DNA from: Undaria pinnatifida
Taxonomy: Eukaryota; Sar; Phaeophyceae; Laminariales; Alariaceae
Assembly (NCBI GenBank): GCA_012845835.1
Contig: JABAKD010000020.1
Coordinates: forward strand, 17,272,306 to 17,336,305
Direction: 5' to 3'
DNA: 64,000 nucleotides
Below are positions 13,101 through 23,566 of the stretch, piece by piece. The translations under genes were made by a program, and so were the position numbers. The notes beneath the pieces were generated by a model, which saw nothing but the letters and a program-made list of their open reading frames with translations, did no database searches and had not been told where the DNA came from. Within the stretch, counting starts at the first letter, position 1. Every line of letters begins with the position of its first letter.

Positions 13101-15984
13101 TCAACATCGGACGCGTGCCATAAATAGAGGTGCACCACTTTTTCTTCTGAGGTTCCTCAACTTGGGAGGTTTAAGACCTCTCCCAAAAACTGATTTTGGA
13201 GAAAAATGAAAACTGCTACGTCCCGAAAATAAAAATAGCTTGCGCTGCCGGGGTTGTAACGAAGACCACTGATAGGGACAGCTTACGCTATACCTACAAT
13301 GGGACCCGGAGGGTGCGCCAGCTAGCGTTGGGCTGCGAAAGCAACTGAGTTAAATCGACACACGACGCGTATGAAAATACGTGGAAGTGTGGTGAGCTAA
13401 AGCTTTATTTTTCCCCATCCGCCGGAGGATAAAAAAAAAAAATACCATCGTCTAGCTACACCACGAGAATTTCATTGCGAAAGAATTGTCCCATTTCCGG
13501 CGACTTTGGTTAAGGAGCCGCCCCGTCGTTCAGAAACCATTTCTTCACACGAAATGTGCTATTAATACCTCTATTGTGTAGCATTGGTCATCGCGCGAGA
13601 GGGGATGCTGTTGAGCCCTAACAGGTATGAGCGACAAACAAGAAGGAGAGCACTGCAGGTGGATAAGAGGGACGACACCTATGAGCGCGGACGACTTGTC
13701 CAGCAGGCCAAAGAGGGTAAATTATCAACCTTCCAAGGGTTGAACTGGAAAGTACTAAAAAGGGCTGATCAGCTAAAAACAAGAAACAAAAATGAGAGGT
13801 GAAAATTCGAAGCAAAACGAACACTTTTTTTTTCCCCGTTTGAGGGTGAAATACTCCGTGTTGAACTATTGTAGAAAGCAATGAAAGCGAAACCAACCAA
13901 CAAGAATAAACACGTGAGAAAGGGGGGGGGAATTGAAATAAATAATTATAAGTGCAAGCTTATCGTCTCTACTTTCATCTGGGATGTGTTTGTTTTTTCA
14001 GACTCCGTGAATAAATAAAGAAAATAGAAACAAAACAAATTGTCTTTGAGTGGAGGACTAAAATAACGAAACAAATTTATAATTTTAAGAAATTGCCTTG
14101 TTCCTGGGGAGGCTAAACATGAGTAAATAAATGGTTAAATAAATGAACGAAAAAGAAAAAACACCATCTGTTTCTATAGTAGACGAAAAATAAACAAACT
14201 CACCTCTTGTTAGCGAACACGTTATCCAAGGCCTCGCACGTGTACCCCGCCTGCCGAGGTTTGGCTTGAGCGAATGCGTCCTCCAGCCCGGCAACGCTTC
14301 GCTGCAGTCCGTACGGCATCGACCCGGGTCCCGCATTGAGATCCGTCTGCGGGGGACACAAAGTGTCGGCGTTGTGCCGACAGGAACTAAAAGTCAGTGT
14401 CACGTGTCCCTGTATCGTGTGATTGATTGCGCATGTGTGATACCAGCCAATCACAATGGTGTTTTCAAGCCGATCGGTCAATCGGCACAAGCGGCTACCA
14501 GGCATATACAAAATATCAGGGCATTTCACTGGTCCAGTCACTTACCGCGGGTCGGGTTGGGTCGGATCAGGGTGTCCCGATCCGACATGACCTGACCTGA
14601 CCTGTGGATTTCAAATCCTCCTGATCCGACCCGACCCGACCCGACCCGACCCGACCCGACCCCACCCGACCCAATCCGGGAGACCTCCTGATCCGACCCG
14701 ATTCCACCCGCGACAGTTTACAAAACTCCTGACCCGGCTCGAGGGTCCGATTATGACCTGTGAAAAGTCCTGCAAAATATGGAAATATGAAAAATTCCAC
14801 ACCTAGGACAGATGACGATCGAAATCATATAGATCATATAGATCATGTAAATCATATACATCATATGTATAGACCATATAGATCATATAGATCATACAGG
14901 TCATATAGAGCATCTAGACCATCTACAGTACATCCCGTATCTGCCGTTACGTGACGTTGTGCTCGATCTGCATCCCTGTAGACTACAGAGCCCTCCGAGA
15001 AAAAAACGAGCTAGGTCACGCAGATCGTACGGCTCCCACCGGATGACATGAGCTAGACCGTACAGATCTTCCCTGGAAGATCTAGATCATTAAGTAGGGA
15101 TACATCATGATGGATCATCTGTCCGAGGTGGGCAACCTGACTACTTGTCTCTCTCTCTCTCCCAGTCCGTATGGAATCGACCCAGGTCCGCAGCTGAGGC
15201 TCGTCCAAGTGCGGGGGAGGGTGTACTTATTTCACGCAGGGCGGTAGTCTTAAGGCCGTTTACCCTCGGGGGGGGGGGTACTCATTGTTGCTTGCCTTAG
15301 TCATTTGACCATTGACCACGCATCCCTTTCGAGACGGAACACCGTTCCTACTCCTAATAGACACCTCCAACATTTGGGCGCTCATTACGCTTCTGCCATG
15401 TACTGCATAGAAACTGTTTGCTTATCTCATCCCCGTCCTGTTTCGCCGTCTGCGGCCACCATCCATCTCCTAGGATAGCGATCGTTTTCTCGCCACTCTC
15501 TAGTCTACCAGACTCTTCCATGCCACATACGTCTACTTTCCCCATCCCCTCCTCTCACGCATCCCGTTCCTCCTTGTATATTGCACATTCTCCTACTGCG
15601 TGAGTCCTACTCTCTATTGTTGTGCCACACGGGCACATATTTGTAGCCACGTCCTCCTCTTCTCCCTACTACTGGTTTACATATTTTTCCTTCCTGGTAG
15701 GCCCAGGTTTTCTACATGAAAAATCAGTTTCAGCTGTTTCGCGTGGTCCATTAGGCCGTGCAGTTACGTTTTCATTCCAATATCTTCCCTCAACCCCCCG
15801 TATATCTGTTAAGTGCTTCTCCTCATTCACGTTATTTCTTAGCGCTTGCTTTCTCTTTCTACTCTTATTTATTTTACTTCTGTCTTGTACCCGCCAAACT
15901 TCTCTGTAAACATTACCTCTTCTTGGTCTCCCCCTGTACCCTTCCATACTTTCTCGACTACGTTATTCCATCTATTCCAGCTCG

Positions 15985-16016
<32 letters not shown>

Positions 16017-19000
16017 CGGTGTTGTCCCGATAGGAGCGAGAAAACAGAACAATGTGTCCCTGCTATCACTGCTATCATCCAATACGTACGGTACCAGCCA
16101 AGCACAGCGGTGATGCCGTACCACACCGCAATCCCTGAGACCCGCAGCACCTATCGTCTCTGTAAGCGTTGGCTAGGGAGACAAAAAGTCAGTACGTACA
16201 AGTACTGTTGTGCCCTCCTTCCCTCCGCTTTGGTTCCACTACGTCTTCATACAGCGGACGGGGTCCTTACCAGGAGGAGGACGAGAGGGCTCTTGCTGGT
16301 GAGGCGGATAATGTGGGCCAACTCGAAAGCTTGTGCGACACGGTGGGCCTTGTACCTGTCCGAATAGGAGCGGTGAGCGAGATCCGTCAAACGCCAGGGA
16401 AAAACACCACAACAGACTGTTTGCGTACAATTTTTTATTATCGAACAATACTCTGCAGACACTAAAAGCAGTGAAACCACTGGTACTGTTCAAGGAAACG
16501 AGACGCCTTCGTTACTACAGCGCATCGTCACACTTGGCGAACTGCCGTTCAAATACATCCAAGGTACATACTAGTATCATAAATACAGTAGACGTTACGC
16601 GGACCCTCTAATCCACCAGGCTGTGATGAAACAAGGAGCATCGCAGCATGCGCACAAGCATTGCAACGTTCCACGAGCATTGCAGCATGCGTGGTACACG
16701 AGAGAATTACAACACACGGTGACCTGCAGAGGTGGCCCCTGTAACGCCCTAAAAGCGGTCAAATTCAAAATCCAAGCAGCTTCACCGCAAAAGGTGGGTG
16801 TAGTGCCTAAAGGGGAAACCGTCCGCGCAACAGGCCCGCCCCATTGGCCCGCCAGTCCGCCCCTACCTCCCCTCCCCCCCCACCCCCCACCCCCACCCGA
16901 TACAGGATCTAGATTGCGGCCATGGATGGTTCGAGTCGTCCTCCTCCCTCCTTCCCCCCCCCCCCCCCCTCCGCCCCCTCTCCTCCCCCCCCACCTGCTT
17001 GCAGATGGCGACCCTTTTGCCCGGTCGTAGTCGGCATGCAAGTGCGAAACATACAGGTCGACGGCTCCAGCAGGCGTGTGTAGGCGAACCAGCCCGACCC
17101 CTTTTCCTCCCAGATAGTCGCCGTGTTTCAGCTGATACGGCTGACCATTCGCCGAAAATCGCTGGGGGCGGGAGAAAAGAAGAGGTCATAGACAGGGGAC
17201 GGGCGGCGGTGGGGGTGGGGCAGGGAGGCGGGGAGCGGGGGGGGGGGGGGGGTTGACTTAGTCGCCGCTCTTCGCCTGCTACGGCTGACCATTAGCCGAA
17301 AATAGCTGGGGGGTGACTTGGCTGTCCCGATACCACACACCTATTTCCGATACCCAAGCAGGGGGGGCGCGGGGGGGGGGGGTACTAAAAACTCAGCAAA
17401 AAAAACAAGAAAAAAAAACTAAAGATTAAAGACATTAGGCCGATGACAATGGAAAGCCGATAGTTTGTGCAAAAAGTTTCCAAAGTTTTTTTTGGGGTTA
17501 TTTGCTGAAAGATTCCGGGTAACGTTGCTATGGGGGAAAACGATTAAACTATTTTTTTTCTGGCTTTTTTTTTCGTCATGCGATCCAACAGGTCAATTCG
17601 CCTATGTTTCATCAAGCCCTGGTCAACATTGTCCAACAAACACGATGGACCGTCGATCTCGAGATAGAGACAATCCACGGTCACTGCTCTTCGCTCCGTA
17701 CAAAGCCACATGAGTGTAGTTGACAGCGCCAAATAATTCATCTCGATCCATGCCCTAGGGCGTGAGAGGTTGCTTGTGTTGTCCTGTGGTCTTCCGTCAC
17801 ATCCTCTAAAAATAATGTTTTTCGCCCGTTGGGAGACGATAGACAGTTGTTGTCTCAGCTTTCTGCACACCAGCCGCCAAATGTGTTTCTAACAGGAGCC
17901 TGATCGGCGCCCGCCACAAATCACCGCCCCGTAGATTGAGCTCTGTACACCAAGGGGGGGTTGGAGCTCCTAATGCCAAGTTCAGAGTTCACGACGCTGT
18001 CGCTGATTTCGTCGAACACAGTGTGTGGAGAACACGAAACTACGCCGCGTCTAATCCAACATCTGCTTGAGAATTTCTCAGGCCGATGTTGGCCAAGATC
18101 GCTGCGAGAAACCGGTTTTTATTTTTCCAGAATTCTGGAATTTTTCAAAAAACAATTCTACAAAAATCGGGCCCATAGGCGACCGTCCGGGCAAATTTTG
18201 GCTGGGATCTTCGGGGATTTCGATCTTTTGGCCTTCCATTGTCAACGGTCTTGCACAAAGAGAAAACTACCGACACTTTGTTTTTCACGCCGATATGGCA
18301 GCGAGTGAAGTATTGTTTCCTCTTGTTCTCGTGCGCCCTAGAGAGCTCTGGTTTACACAACCCACACTCAAAACCTGTTTTGGAGAACAACTGCCAAACG
18401 CATGACCCGACGATCACTCCCGGATTACCTAGACACACGTCACAAACAAAACGTCACCCTGGCAGTACACAGGCGGGACCGCCAAAATATTGGGCACTTC
18501 CTAGGTTGAGGAACCCCACCGTCAGCCCCAAGTATGTCAGGAGACGGTCAGTCAAGGTAAAACGTCAAGCGGTCAAGGGTGTCGAACCGATCGTTACACA
18601 CTAAAACCTAGTAGTTTGCCGTCAGTCAAGGTACATCATTGGAAAATTACCGTCTATAAAGAGGCGAAAGCGGGAGCACGTCAAGCGGCCAAGGGCGTCA
18701 AACCGATCGTTCCACGCTAATACCTAATGGTTTGCCGTCAGTCACGGTAATTTTTCGGAAAATTGCCGTCTGTCGAGGGGTGGAAGTGGGAGGACGTCAA
18801 ACGGTCAAGGGTGTCAAACCGATCGTTCCAGTCTAAAACCTAGTAGTTTACCGTCAGTCAAGGTACATCATTGGAAAATTGCTGTCTATAAAGAGGCGAA
18901 AGTGGGAGAACGTCAAGCGGTCAAGGGTGTCAAACCGATCGTTCCAGTCTGAAACCTAGTAGTTTGCCGGCGGTCAAGGTACATCATTGGAAAAATGCCG

Positions 19001-22000
19001 TCTGTCAAGGGGTGAAAGTGGGAGCACGTCAAGCGGACAAGGGTGTCAAACCGATCGTTCCTTAAAACCTACCAGGTAGTAGTTTACCGTCAGCCAAGGT
19101 AAATAATCGTAAAATTGCCGTCCGTCAAGGGTTCAAAGTGCCGCCTCCTGACATCTTTGGTCAGCCATACCATTTTATCCAGGGCTTTTCACGGGTCATG
19201 ACCGATCCGCGGGCCGAGTCAGTAGGTTTTCAGACTCTCGCGGGTCAAGCCGGGTCGGTCTGGGAAGTCTCACGGGACGGTTTTTGGGTCGGTTCAGGAG
19301 ATGTTGAAGCCTCACTGGTTGGGTCAGGTCGGGTCGGATCGGATTACCCGGACCCGACCCGAACCGCGAGAACTGGTCTGACCCGTGAAAAGCCATAAAC
19401 TTTCCATCCTGAAAGTACCCTTCCTACCACAGGACGCAACCGGTACTCCGCGTTGAAAGGGATACCTGGTCAACAGCCAAAAGACCAAAGCAAGCAAAGA
19501 AACATGACCACCTCCCCCCCCCCTCTCCCCCCTCACCACAGCAACATGCGGCTCGCTTCCGCAAAAACAGCGGCAAAGAAACAAGTAAAAAACATACTTC
19601 GGGAGATAGCAAAAACTCTCAACCAACCAACCAGCAAAACTTTTCACGAAATAAAATAAAATAGCACTCACCCAGAAAAAACTCTCGGCGATTGGGAAGC
19701 GAGACAGCACCATCAGCCCCGTCCCGCCGGACCCCGCCCCCATCAGCGGCGCCCCGCAGCCCTTCTCGAAGTGACGGCTGTACCTCAAGCCGACCGATAG
19801 TGCCGCCCGCCGCAGAGCGTCTCGCTCGCGCGCGTGCCACACCTCCTGGAGTGCGACGACGTCCCATCCGCTGCACGAGGAAGGCGTTAATTATCGGTTG
19901 GGGATAGGGGATCGGTGAGGGGGGGTCTGTGCGGTGCAGGGAACGCTAACGCTGGCTTACACCGATACTTCGCATCGCGGGAGGCTTGTTACAGTGTCCC
20001 ATGACGGAACAATTACAGCATCATCCGTCGCACCCAGGGAATGACGAGGGGGTGGGGGGCGCATCTCCACACCAGGGGCGCTCGGTGCCCTCAAAACGGG
20101 CTGCACGGTACCACCGTAGAGGGCACGCGTAGGCGTGTACCGGTGCACGCCCCTGCCGCCAGAGGCCCATCGCACTACCAAGGCCACGAAAGCAACAAAA
20201 ACAGCATCCATACAAAATCCGAGCGTCGAAGACCTGCCTCCGCCGACAACAACCTTACCCGTCTCCTGTCCCTCCCCCCCCCCCCCCCCCCCATCACATC
20301 CCCTCCCCCCCTCCCCCCCGCCCCATATGTATGAGGTACGTGTATGGATATGTACCCCCCCCTTCTTCGCCCTTCCCCCGTCCCTTTCTCAACCCCCCCA
20401 TTCACCACCCCCACACAGTCCTCACCTCCCCAAGGTCTTGGCGAAGGCGTGTACTCTTGCCTCGAGGCAGCAGCTCACCACGGGCAGCGCCCACAAGTTC
20501 TGGGTCAGGACGCGGAGCCTAAACCCCGCCCAGCTCTGGTCGCTGTTTGGGCCACCGGGGTATATGCCACCGGAGTGTGCCACCAGAGTGTACCACCGAT
20601 GTGCGTCACCGATGTGTGCCACGGATGTGTGCCACCGATGTGTGCCACCGAATTGTGCCACCGAATTGTGCCACCGATGTGTGCCACCAGGGCGTGCCAC
20701 CGATGTGTGCCACCGGGGTATGACACCGAGGTGCGCCACCGGAGTGTGTGACGACGGAAAATCGAGCGCGGAACAGGCCGAATGGGAAGGTCAAGGTTAG
20801 CCACTATAGGTTAAGCAATCAATTTTGAGGGTGAGCGATCTACTTGTAGCACTGTGACGACCGGTACATATCGTCAAGCTGAGCCCTCGCGCCGTCCATC
20901 CAACCTTGCACTACCGTAACAGCCCGCAACCCATGCAACATATTAACGATAACCCTATAACGAAAAAAACGCACACACGCACACACGCACACACGTCGAG
21001 CCACACACACACGTCGAGCCACAAATGCGCCAGCCAGACGAAGCAACACGCAGACACCTTCAAACTATCGCACGCAACTAGCTACTATAACTAGTCAACT
21101 AATAACTAGTCGGCGACTTACACTTTTTTGTGTGTTGATCGATAAATATTGTTAATCCATCGCCTTTACTCTCCAGCTCAACCCACAAGAGGTTTCACCC
21201 TCAGCGACCTTCTGGACAAGCCGTGGTCACACCGTGTGTTGCCTTCCCCCCGGTACTTGCCTTCATTTTATCACGCATAGGGCTCAGCATTCCCACTTTT
21301 CAGCTTGTTAAGCTCGTCCAATTTCATCGAATTTCATTATATGGCCCGCCAACCCACACAGCCCTTAGCCCTGAATCGCTTGTTCCTTGGCGTGTCAACC
21401 TTCTCAGCAAAATACAGGGCATCAATCGTCCAACCAAAAGCGGCACAGCAACAAAAAAAAACACCTCAATAACGCTCACAGAAGTTCCTCCACTTAGCGT
21501 CACCCCCAGATCCACCAACAAACATCCCGCCTAACCCCCACCGCTAACCATTACTAGCGCTCCAGCGGACAAAAATACAACCCGCCACCAAGGACATTAA
21601 ACACTAGCAACAGCAATATCGTTTTGTCGCTTATCGCTCGCCCCCCTCCCCCCGCTGCCACCTTCCGGGGGCGGAAACCCCAACGCGTTTACGCCGCACA
21701 GCAGTTCACCCCTCCGACGTTGAAACGCTCTCCTAATACAGCAAATCAACTGAACGCGAACATTGTGACCAACCCCCCCCCCGCCCCCCCTTTTCCCTCC
21801 CGCCCCTCCCCCTCCCCCCAGCCCCTACCCCCCCCCTTCCTCCCTGCTCTCTGCTCCCCCCCCCTACCTCTCCCCCCAGCCCGTCCCCGCCTCCCCCTGC
21901 CCCCCCCCCAGTCCCTACCCCCCCTCCCACCCCAAACCATCCCCCCCACGTCATACCTCCACCCCCCCCTCCCCTCCCCCGTCCACTCCCCCTCATGTCC

Positions 22001-22156
22001 CCCCGTTTAGCTCACCTTCCAGAGATAGCCCCGACGTCGGCTTCCGTTCCGTATGCGTCCTTAGTTTTTCCCGGACCGTAATCCCACAGGTCCATCCAAA
22101 TTCGGGTCAAGCGGGAGATCCGCCCCGGCCCTTCCTCCCGAGCGTAGAGGTCAGCC
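7163..22156 (-). CDS. Neutral sphingomyelinase / ISC1-type phospholipase C, 11 exons, 5' incomplete
   Basis: Exons in transcript order: 22156-22016, 20542-20426, 19870-19672, 17161-16995, 16355-16271, 14346-14204, 11626-11512, 11116-10787, 9092-8958, 7959-7802, 7292-7163 (stop 7163-7165). All junctions are GT-AG, phases match, and together they give 572 codons plus stop. The product is a magnesium-dependent endonuclease/exonuclease/phosphatase-fold enzyme that hydrolyses the phosphodiester of sphingomyelin or inositol-phosphoceramide to ceramide. Motifs in order (numbering from the first codon seen): LTQNLW 59-64 (Asn62), LQEVW 93-97 (metal Glu95), HGDY 165-168, HLH 192-194, TDLN 237-240, RLDYVLF 289-295 and SDHHG 428-432 (catalytic Asp-His). 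Two C-terminal hydrophobic helices, about 507-523 and 538-557, match the membrane anchor of SMPD2/ISC1. An insert of roughly 100 residues rich in Ser, Thr, Pro and Gly (exon 8) separates RLDYVLF from SDHHG. Exon 2 could instead start at 20518. The N-terminal Met exon was not found. Brown algae probably use inositol- or other phosphosphingolipids, so the substrate is open. Confidence 0.88.
7802..7959 (-). CDS. First membrane-helix exon of the sphingomyelinase-like gene
   Basis: Acceptor GAGGCAG, then GPLLARALTEIDRG, a basic stretch ARRIHHLRSAK and a hydrophobic segment AVIIVWVALVAG. It exits in phase 2 at GTGAGG and joins the last exon (7163-7292), which carries the second helix GGFLCAAASVLFLAYWF and a short charged tail before TGA. 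The basic residues before helix 1 suggest that side faces the cytosol. The donor is followed on the sense strand by a long G-run. Confidence 0.75.
7965..7998. repeat. GGTC microsatellite
   Basis: Perfect to near-perfect GGTC units interrupted once by GATC. It lies directly upstream, in transcript sense, of the acceptor at 7959. Confidence 0.7.
9191..9240 (-). pseudogene. Decayed copy of the 5' border of sphingomyelinase exon 9
   Basis: On the minus strand this reads CCGCTGACAGGTGGCCG and on through a TTTGTTGCTAGACTGGAA block, closely matching the true border at 9110-9050 (CCGCTGATGAAAGGTGGCCG, then TTTATTGCTAGAGACCTGGAA). It lies 132 bp upstream of the true exon in transcript sense. It covers the last bases of the intron, the AG and about 35 bp of exon, and then diverges. 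Confidence 0.72.
9420..9645. repeat. A-rich ACAAACA tract ending in AACC repeats
   Basis: Low-complexity AACACAAACAAAA-like sequence, ending in six AACC units at about 9615-9640. No gene is seen in it. Confidence 0.6.
10080..10660 (+). mobile_element. Retroposon family A, longest copy
   Basis: Begins in the GGTTGGCACCGACGCTGTAA region and ends at CACAAACTGAGTACA followed by a C-run. Other copies: 41740-42414, 49251-49450, 59118-59440, 61320-61680, a minus-strand piece at 53832-53945 and a 3' stub at 40545-40600. Copies begin at different points but share one 3' end (a TGAGTACA-like word and then C-rich DNA), the signature of 5'-truncated retroposition. A frame of about 70-100 codons stays open in several copies (QFTLHATRRTPHGASRLVQA), but the opposite strand is open too, so coding is unproven. 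Confidence 0.65.
11965..12250. repeat. GGGTC-type satellite family C, copy 1
   Basis: 20-bp units GGGTCGGGTCGGATT-like on the plus strand, turning into CCCGACCCGACC-like units near 12120. One edge carries the conserved words CGGGCCGGGTGATGATCC and GTGAAAAGC. Related copies: 14545-14775, 19185-19395 and 47230-47480. Every copy has the CTTTTCACGGGTCAT-like edge next to CCCGCGGGCC, then variable numbers of GGGTC-rich units. Confidence 0.75.
12455..13561. mobile_element. Foldback-type DNA element with long inverted termini
   Basis: The left end starts TAGCACATTTCG and the right end is its inverse, CGAAATGTGCTA. The arms stay similar for over 130 bp (GGTTTCTGAACG, CCTTAACCAAAGTCGCCGG, GAAATTCTCGT) and resume at 12590-12690 and 13130-13230 (TTTTCATTTTTCTCC). 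The interior holds a direct repeat of about 125 bp (12826-12950 and 12984-13108) containing GTCAACAAGTAACTTGT. No transposase frame is seen. It lies in the intron between sphingomyelinase exons 6 and 7. Confidence 0.72.
14545..14775. repeat. GGGTC-type satellite family C, copy 2
   Basis: Minus-strand orientation of the conserved edge (CTTTTCACAGGTCATAATCG at 14775 inward), followed by CCCGACCCGACC arrays at 14625-14680. The flank at 14795 onwards is the GATCATATA repeat. Confidence 0.7.
14815..15130. repeat. GATCATATA / GATCT-rich repeat
   Basis: Tandem AGATCATATAGATC units at 14822-14930, then irregular GATCT words to about 15120. It is in the same intron as the exon 6 border copy. Confidence 0.65.
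15163..15222 (-). pseudogene. Decayed copy of the 5' border of sphingomyelinase exon 6
   Basis: On the minus strand, CCCCCGCA followed by a GGACCTGGGTCGATTCC block and ATACGGACTG matches the true border at 14355-14300 (CCCCCGCAG, then GGACCCGGGTCGATGCC and GTACGGACTG). It lies about 870 bp upstream of the true exon in transcript sense. Repeat family C and the GATCATATA tract now lie between the two. Confidence 0.72.
15279..15982 (-). mobile_element. 5'-truncated LINE-type retrotransposon
   Basis: Minus-strand frames give the end of a LINE second open reading frame: FGGYKTEV, then a zinc-knuckle-like CPCG-x9-HAVGEC block near 15570-15630, then AILGDGWWPQ and NERPNVGGVY before the stop near 15354. 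Frameshifts and a TGA near 15570 show it is dead. The 3' end is a tail AAGGCAAGCAACAATGAGTA followed by a C-run (G-run 15268-15278 on the plus strand). The 5' break abuts a run of about 30 G at 15985-16014. Tail-only copies lie at 40719-41280, 48113-48198 and 48251-48318, and on the minus strand at 50689-50815. Confidence 0.72.
15985..16014. repeat. Long poly-G run
   Basis: About 30 consecutive G, the longest homopolymer in the window. It lies at the 5' break of the truncated LINE. Confidence 0.85.
17258..17315 (-). pseudogene. Decayed copy of the 5' border of sphingomyelinase exon 4
   Basis: Minus strand CCCCCCAGC followed by TATTTTCGGCTAATGGTCAG matches the true border (CCCCCAGC, then GATTTTCGGCGAATGGTCAG) and lies 144 bp upstream in transcript sense. 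Read in the same frame it has in-frame TAG and TAA stops within 16 codons, so it cannot replace the true exon. Confidence 0.78.
18540..19145. repeat. 116-bp tandem satellite, about 5 copies
   Basis: The phrase GTCAAGCGGTCAAGGGTGTC (and one-base variants) recurs at 18564, 18680, 18796, 18912 and 19028, exactly 116 bp apart each time. Each unit also has CCGATCGTTCC, AAACCTAGTAGTTTGCCGTC and GTACATCATTGGAAAAT. It lies inside a 2.5-kb sphingomyelinase intron. No frame runs through it. Confidence 0.93.
19185..19395. repeat. GGGTC-type satellite family C, copy 3
   Basis: Edge GGCTTTTCACGGGTCATGAC with CCGCGGGCC, then GGGTCAGGTCGGGTCGG-like units to 19345 and an inverse edge near 19380. It begins about 40 bp after the 116-bp satellite ends. 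Confidence 0.7.
20562..20750. repeat. GTGCCACCGAT minisatellite
   Basis: Around fifteen 11-14 bp units of the type GTGCCACCGATGT. Frames on both strands therefore read as artefactual Cys/Pro or His/Gly repeats. It lies just upstream of the acceptor of the LTQNLW exon. Confidence 0.85.
20985..21015. repeat. ACAC/CACG simple repeat
   Basis: CACACACGCACACACGCACACA-type sequence. Confidence 0.6.
22016..22156 (-). CDS. Most 5' recognised exon of the sphingomyelinase-like gene
   Basis: CTGCAG acceptor before 22156, 46 whole codons starting ADLYAREEGPGR and ending VGAISG, donor GTGAGC after 22016. It is not a recognised domain. It is joined to the gene because its exit phase (2) fits the next exon, because it is on the same strand, and because a strong G-run follows its donor as in the other exons. 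A further 5' exon would have to exit in phase 2. A short candidate near 22860-22915, next to an ATC microsatellite, is possible but unsupported. Confidence 0.6.
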
Positions 22157-22194
22157 CTGCAGAGGAGAAGGCGGCGAAAGAAAGCGTGTGTGTG

Positions 22195-23560
22195 GGAGTT
22201 CCATCGAATTTGAAATCGAGCGCGATACAGGAAAGGAGAGGGTTCAAGGGTTAAATGGAGGAGAGGGGGGCAATTGGGTCGAAGTTGAAACATAAGAGGA
22301 AGCAACAAACCACGGGCGTAAGACAAAAAGGGGACGTGGGAATTGAAATCGAAGCCAGAAATACAGGAAGAACCTGGAGAGGGGAGAGGGGTGAAGGACG
22401 CGTACCACGACAAGAGGTTTCATTTTTCGCTATTTTTGTTGTTGAAAGACGGGGCGAGCTCCTTAACCTCGAATGTCACTTTTAAATTGGCAGAATGGCG
22501 TGTTTTTTGTTTTTAATGCCTACTGCTGTAGACCATGGGATAGTCCATCGAATTTCATCTTCATTTTTCTCGAAATCAGTTCAAATCAGTTTCTGGGTCA
22601 TCCCACGCTAGGAGTGCAGCATATTCTAAGAACTTTCTAAGAACTTTCCGAGCTCCTAACATGAGGAGTTCGATGTCATCATCATCATCACCATTATCGA
22701 TATCATCATATCATCTTCATCATCATCACCATCACCATCACCATCATCATTACCATCATCATCAGCATCACCACCAACATCAACATCAACATCATCATCA
22801 ACATCATCATCATCATCAACATCATCATCATCATCAACATCATCATCAACATCGTCACCACCCGAAACATGACCTTGGAAGACACTCATTCGTTCGCGCA
22901 ACGCGACCAGCATTTCTATGCGCGAGTCCTAAAATCAACCATTGTACTCGTAAAAAAGTATCATACAAATGGTCAGATCGGTCAGATCGGTCAGAAAAAA
23001 ACAATTGGCCAAAAAAAGTGCAACTTCTACCCCACTATATAGGGATGGAGGGATGACTCCTTTCGGTGGGGTGAAGAGCTCCGTATGTGAGGGGCCTTGC
23101 AAAAAAACGAAGCGCACCTCCACCCCGTCGCATGTTGTCGGTAACATGTTGGGGGGGGGGCAATTCGATCGAAGCTGTAATGCAGGAGGAAGCAGGAAAG
23201 GAGAAAAGGGTCAATAATGAAAAAAGGGGGGGGGGGGTGGCAAAATCGATAAAAGCCAGAAGGACAGGAAGAGCCCGGAGAGGGGAGAGGGGTGGAAAAT
23301 AAAAGAGGGGGGGGCTTGCAATTCGATCGAAGCTGTACTCCTTTTATCATTATGAGTACGATTATGTTCAGAGTGATCAAGCATACAAGAGTGGGTGGCA
23401 ATCCGATCGACACCATAAACACAGGAGGGGAGAAGAAAACATTAGGGGGTGGCAATTCGATTGGTGTCGCAATCAAGGAGGAAACGGAGGAGGAAAGGGG
23501 TCAAGGACAAAATGGGGGCGTGGTAATTCCATCCAAGTCGCCATACAGGAGGCGGCGCCG
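22195..23560. repeat. Degenerate array around GGCAATTCGATCGAAGC
   Basis: Units containing GGCAATTCGATCGAAG, AGGAGGAAGCAGG and GAGAGGGGAGAGGGGTG recur at about 22264, 23158, 23318, 23396 and 23450, with more diverged ones near 22195 and 23524. It is interrupted by the ATC microsatellite and other DNA. No gene is seen. Confidence 0.6.
22675..22865. repeat. CAT/ATC microsatellite
   Basis: Near-pure CAT/CAA/CAC triplets over about 190 bp. It gives poly-His and poly-Asp frames that should not be called as genes. Confidence 0.9.
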
Positions 23561-23566
23561 CGCCGG

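Noticed and set aside
20135-20804. Long overlapping frames on both strands (up to 221 codons)
   Set aside because: They are produced by the GTGCCACCGAT minisatellite and C-runs. Only the LTQNLW exon at 20426-20542 is supported.
22656-23056. Poly-His and poly-Asp frames
   Set aside because: Frames through the CAT/ATC microsatellite; no flanking conserved sequence.
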